Positions 4,860-5,341 of a stretch of DNA of 5,341 nt are shown in pieces. The notes under the pieces were generated by a model. The model was not told the origin of the DNA, did no database searches, and worked only from the letters and a program-made list of their open reading frames with translations. A program made the position numbers and the translations under genes. Source of the DNA: Rickettsiales bacterium (lineage in GTDB: Bacteria; Pseudomonadota; Alphaproteobacteria; Rickettsiales; UBA998); NCBI GenBank assembly GCA_019749855.1, contig JAIEPI010000209.1:1-5341 (forward strand), given 5' to 3'. The first letter of the stretch is position 1; each line of letters starts with the position of its first letter.

Positions 4860-5341
4860 GAGCCAAACCTTTCGCGGATTTTCTTAATGGCACGGTGCGC
4901 AGCAACTTTAACGGCAGATTCGTTCATATTGAGTTTAGCTCCCACTTCCTTGGCGGTATAGCCTTCCACATGCATCAGCGTTAGAATGCGTTTTTGTTTA
5001 TCTGGTACATCATGTAGCAAATCCTCTATGGATTCGTTGCTATCATCCGTTTCGGTTACATCCGCTAATCGATCAGTGAAATCATCAATGTCGACAGTCT
5101 GATGGCGCATCTGTGCATAGTGCCTTCGTAAATGATCACTGATGCGAAAACGGGCGATGGCGACTAGCCACGGCATTAATGGCCGCTTACCATCATAGGT
5201 GTGGCGCGCTTTGTGAATGGAAATCAGCACTTCCTGTACCACATCTTCCACCTCAGACGCGCCCAGCCGTCGTGCTACCATGCGGCGCAAAAGAGGCGTG
5301 ATGCGTGCTAAGAACGACGCATAAGACGCCTGATCGCCACC
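4856..5341 (-). CDS. ECF sigma factor, SigF/ECF16-like (5' end beyond window)
   Basis: This is a partial RNA polymerase sigma factor of the extracytoplasmic-function class. The frame stays open to the window edge, and the visible part (161 residues) begins GGDQASYASFLARITPLLRR, the usual first helix of an ECF factor; only a short N-terminus is missing. The region 2 core is EVEDVVQEVLISIHKARHTYDG, then MPWLVAIARFRISDHLRR; the region 4 core is VPDKQKRILTLMHVEGYTAKEVG, then MNESAVKVAAHRAIKKIRE. The SESAVKVAxHRG-like helix and the downstream DUF1109 partner are typical of the group containing Caulobacter SigF, which responds to chromate/cadmium and copper-type stress and drives bufferin operons. 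The stop overlaps the anti-sigma start by ATGA. Its promoter lies outside the window. Whether it controls the bufferin genes here is inferred from homologues, since I found no SigF-type promoter upstream of them. Confidence 0.9.
   Translation of the reverse strand, partial: GGDQASYASFLARITPLLRRMVARRLGASEVEDVVQEVLISIHKARHTYDGKRPLMPWLVAIARFRISDHLRRHYAQMRHQTVDIDDFTDRLADVTETDDSNESIEDLLHDVPDKQKRILTLMHVEGYTAKEVGAKLNMNESAVKVAAHRAIKKIRERFGS

Noticed and set aside
5033..5059. GTAACC-N17-CGAA on the minus strand, resembling the remembered Caulobacter SigF promoter motif
   Set aside because: It lies inside the conserved sigma coding frame with a 17-base rather than 16-base gap and no gene start at the right distance; probably coincidental.
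5281..5290. TTG (5290) or ATG (5281) as start of the sigma factor
   Set aside because: The frame remains open to 5341 and encodes the conserved GDQ.SY..FL..ITPLLRR helix, so the true start lies outside the window.
1..5341. tRNA, rRNA, CRISPR arrays, insertion sequences
   Set aside because: I saw no cloverleaf, regularly spaced repeats, transposase coding or terminal inverted repeats; the only tandem repeat is within the bufA2-like gene.

Overview
The window comes from a Gram-negative proteobacterium of roughly balanced base composition. The signs are Sec-type signal peptides on two small Cys-rich periplasmic proteins, a DUF2282 (BufA1-type bufferin) protein, and an ECF sigma factor paired with a DUF1109/NrsF anti-sigma factor. 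An alphaproteobacterium or gammaproteobacterium fits; the sequence alone does not settle the class.

Left part (1-2650): a VIT1/CCC1-family metal transporter (323-1030, +) sits between two decayed gene remnants. Upstream is what looks like the C-terminal third of acetate kinase with frameshifts and stops (about 1-278, +). Downstream is the tail of a class I poly-hydroxyalkanoate synthase on the opposite strand (1070-1297, -). A complete HI0933/TIGR03862-type FAD flavoprotein (1415-2647, +) follows and ends at a hairpin terminator.

Middle part (2655-4175) is the most interesting. Two different bufferin-type metallophore precursors flank a TetR-family regulator: a BufA2-like peptide (2706-2948, -) with a tandemly duplicated Cys module, and a BufA1/DUF2282 peptide (3838-4095, +). 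The BufA2-like gene and tetR are divergent, and their promoters share one perfect palindrome, TTGATATCAA, as overlapping -35 boxes. A near-identical 15-bp element (13/15 matches, same dyad centre) lies just downstream of the candidate -10 of each bufferin gene, which suggests that the TetR protein controls both. Both bufferin genes are closed by their own terminators, and no DUF692 (MNIO), DUF2063 or DoxX partner gene is present, so any modifying enzymes must act in trans.

Right part (4209-5341, -): an ECF16-like sigma factor (5' end beyond the window) overlaps its NrsF/DUF1109 membrane anti-sigma factor by ATGA and converges on bufA1 at a bidirectional terminator. In Caulobacter the homologous SigF-NrsF pair controls bufferin operons, so this locus may place bufferins under two regulators: a local TetR repressor (inferred) and an ECF/anti-sigma stress switch (by homology). 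The proposed theme is periplasmic metal (copper-type) sequestration and stress response beside a metal transporter.
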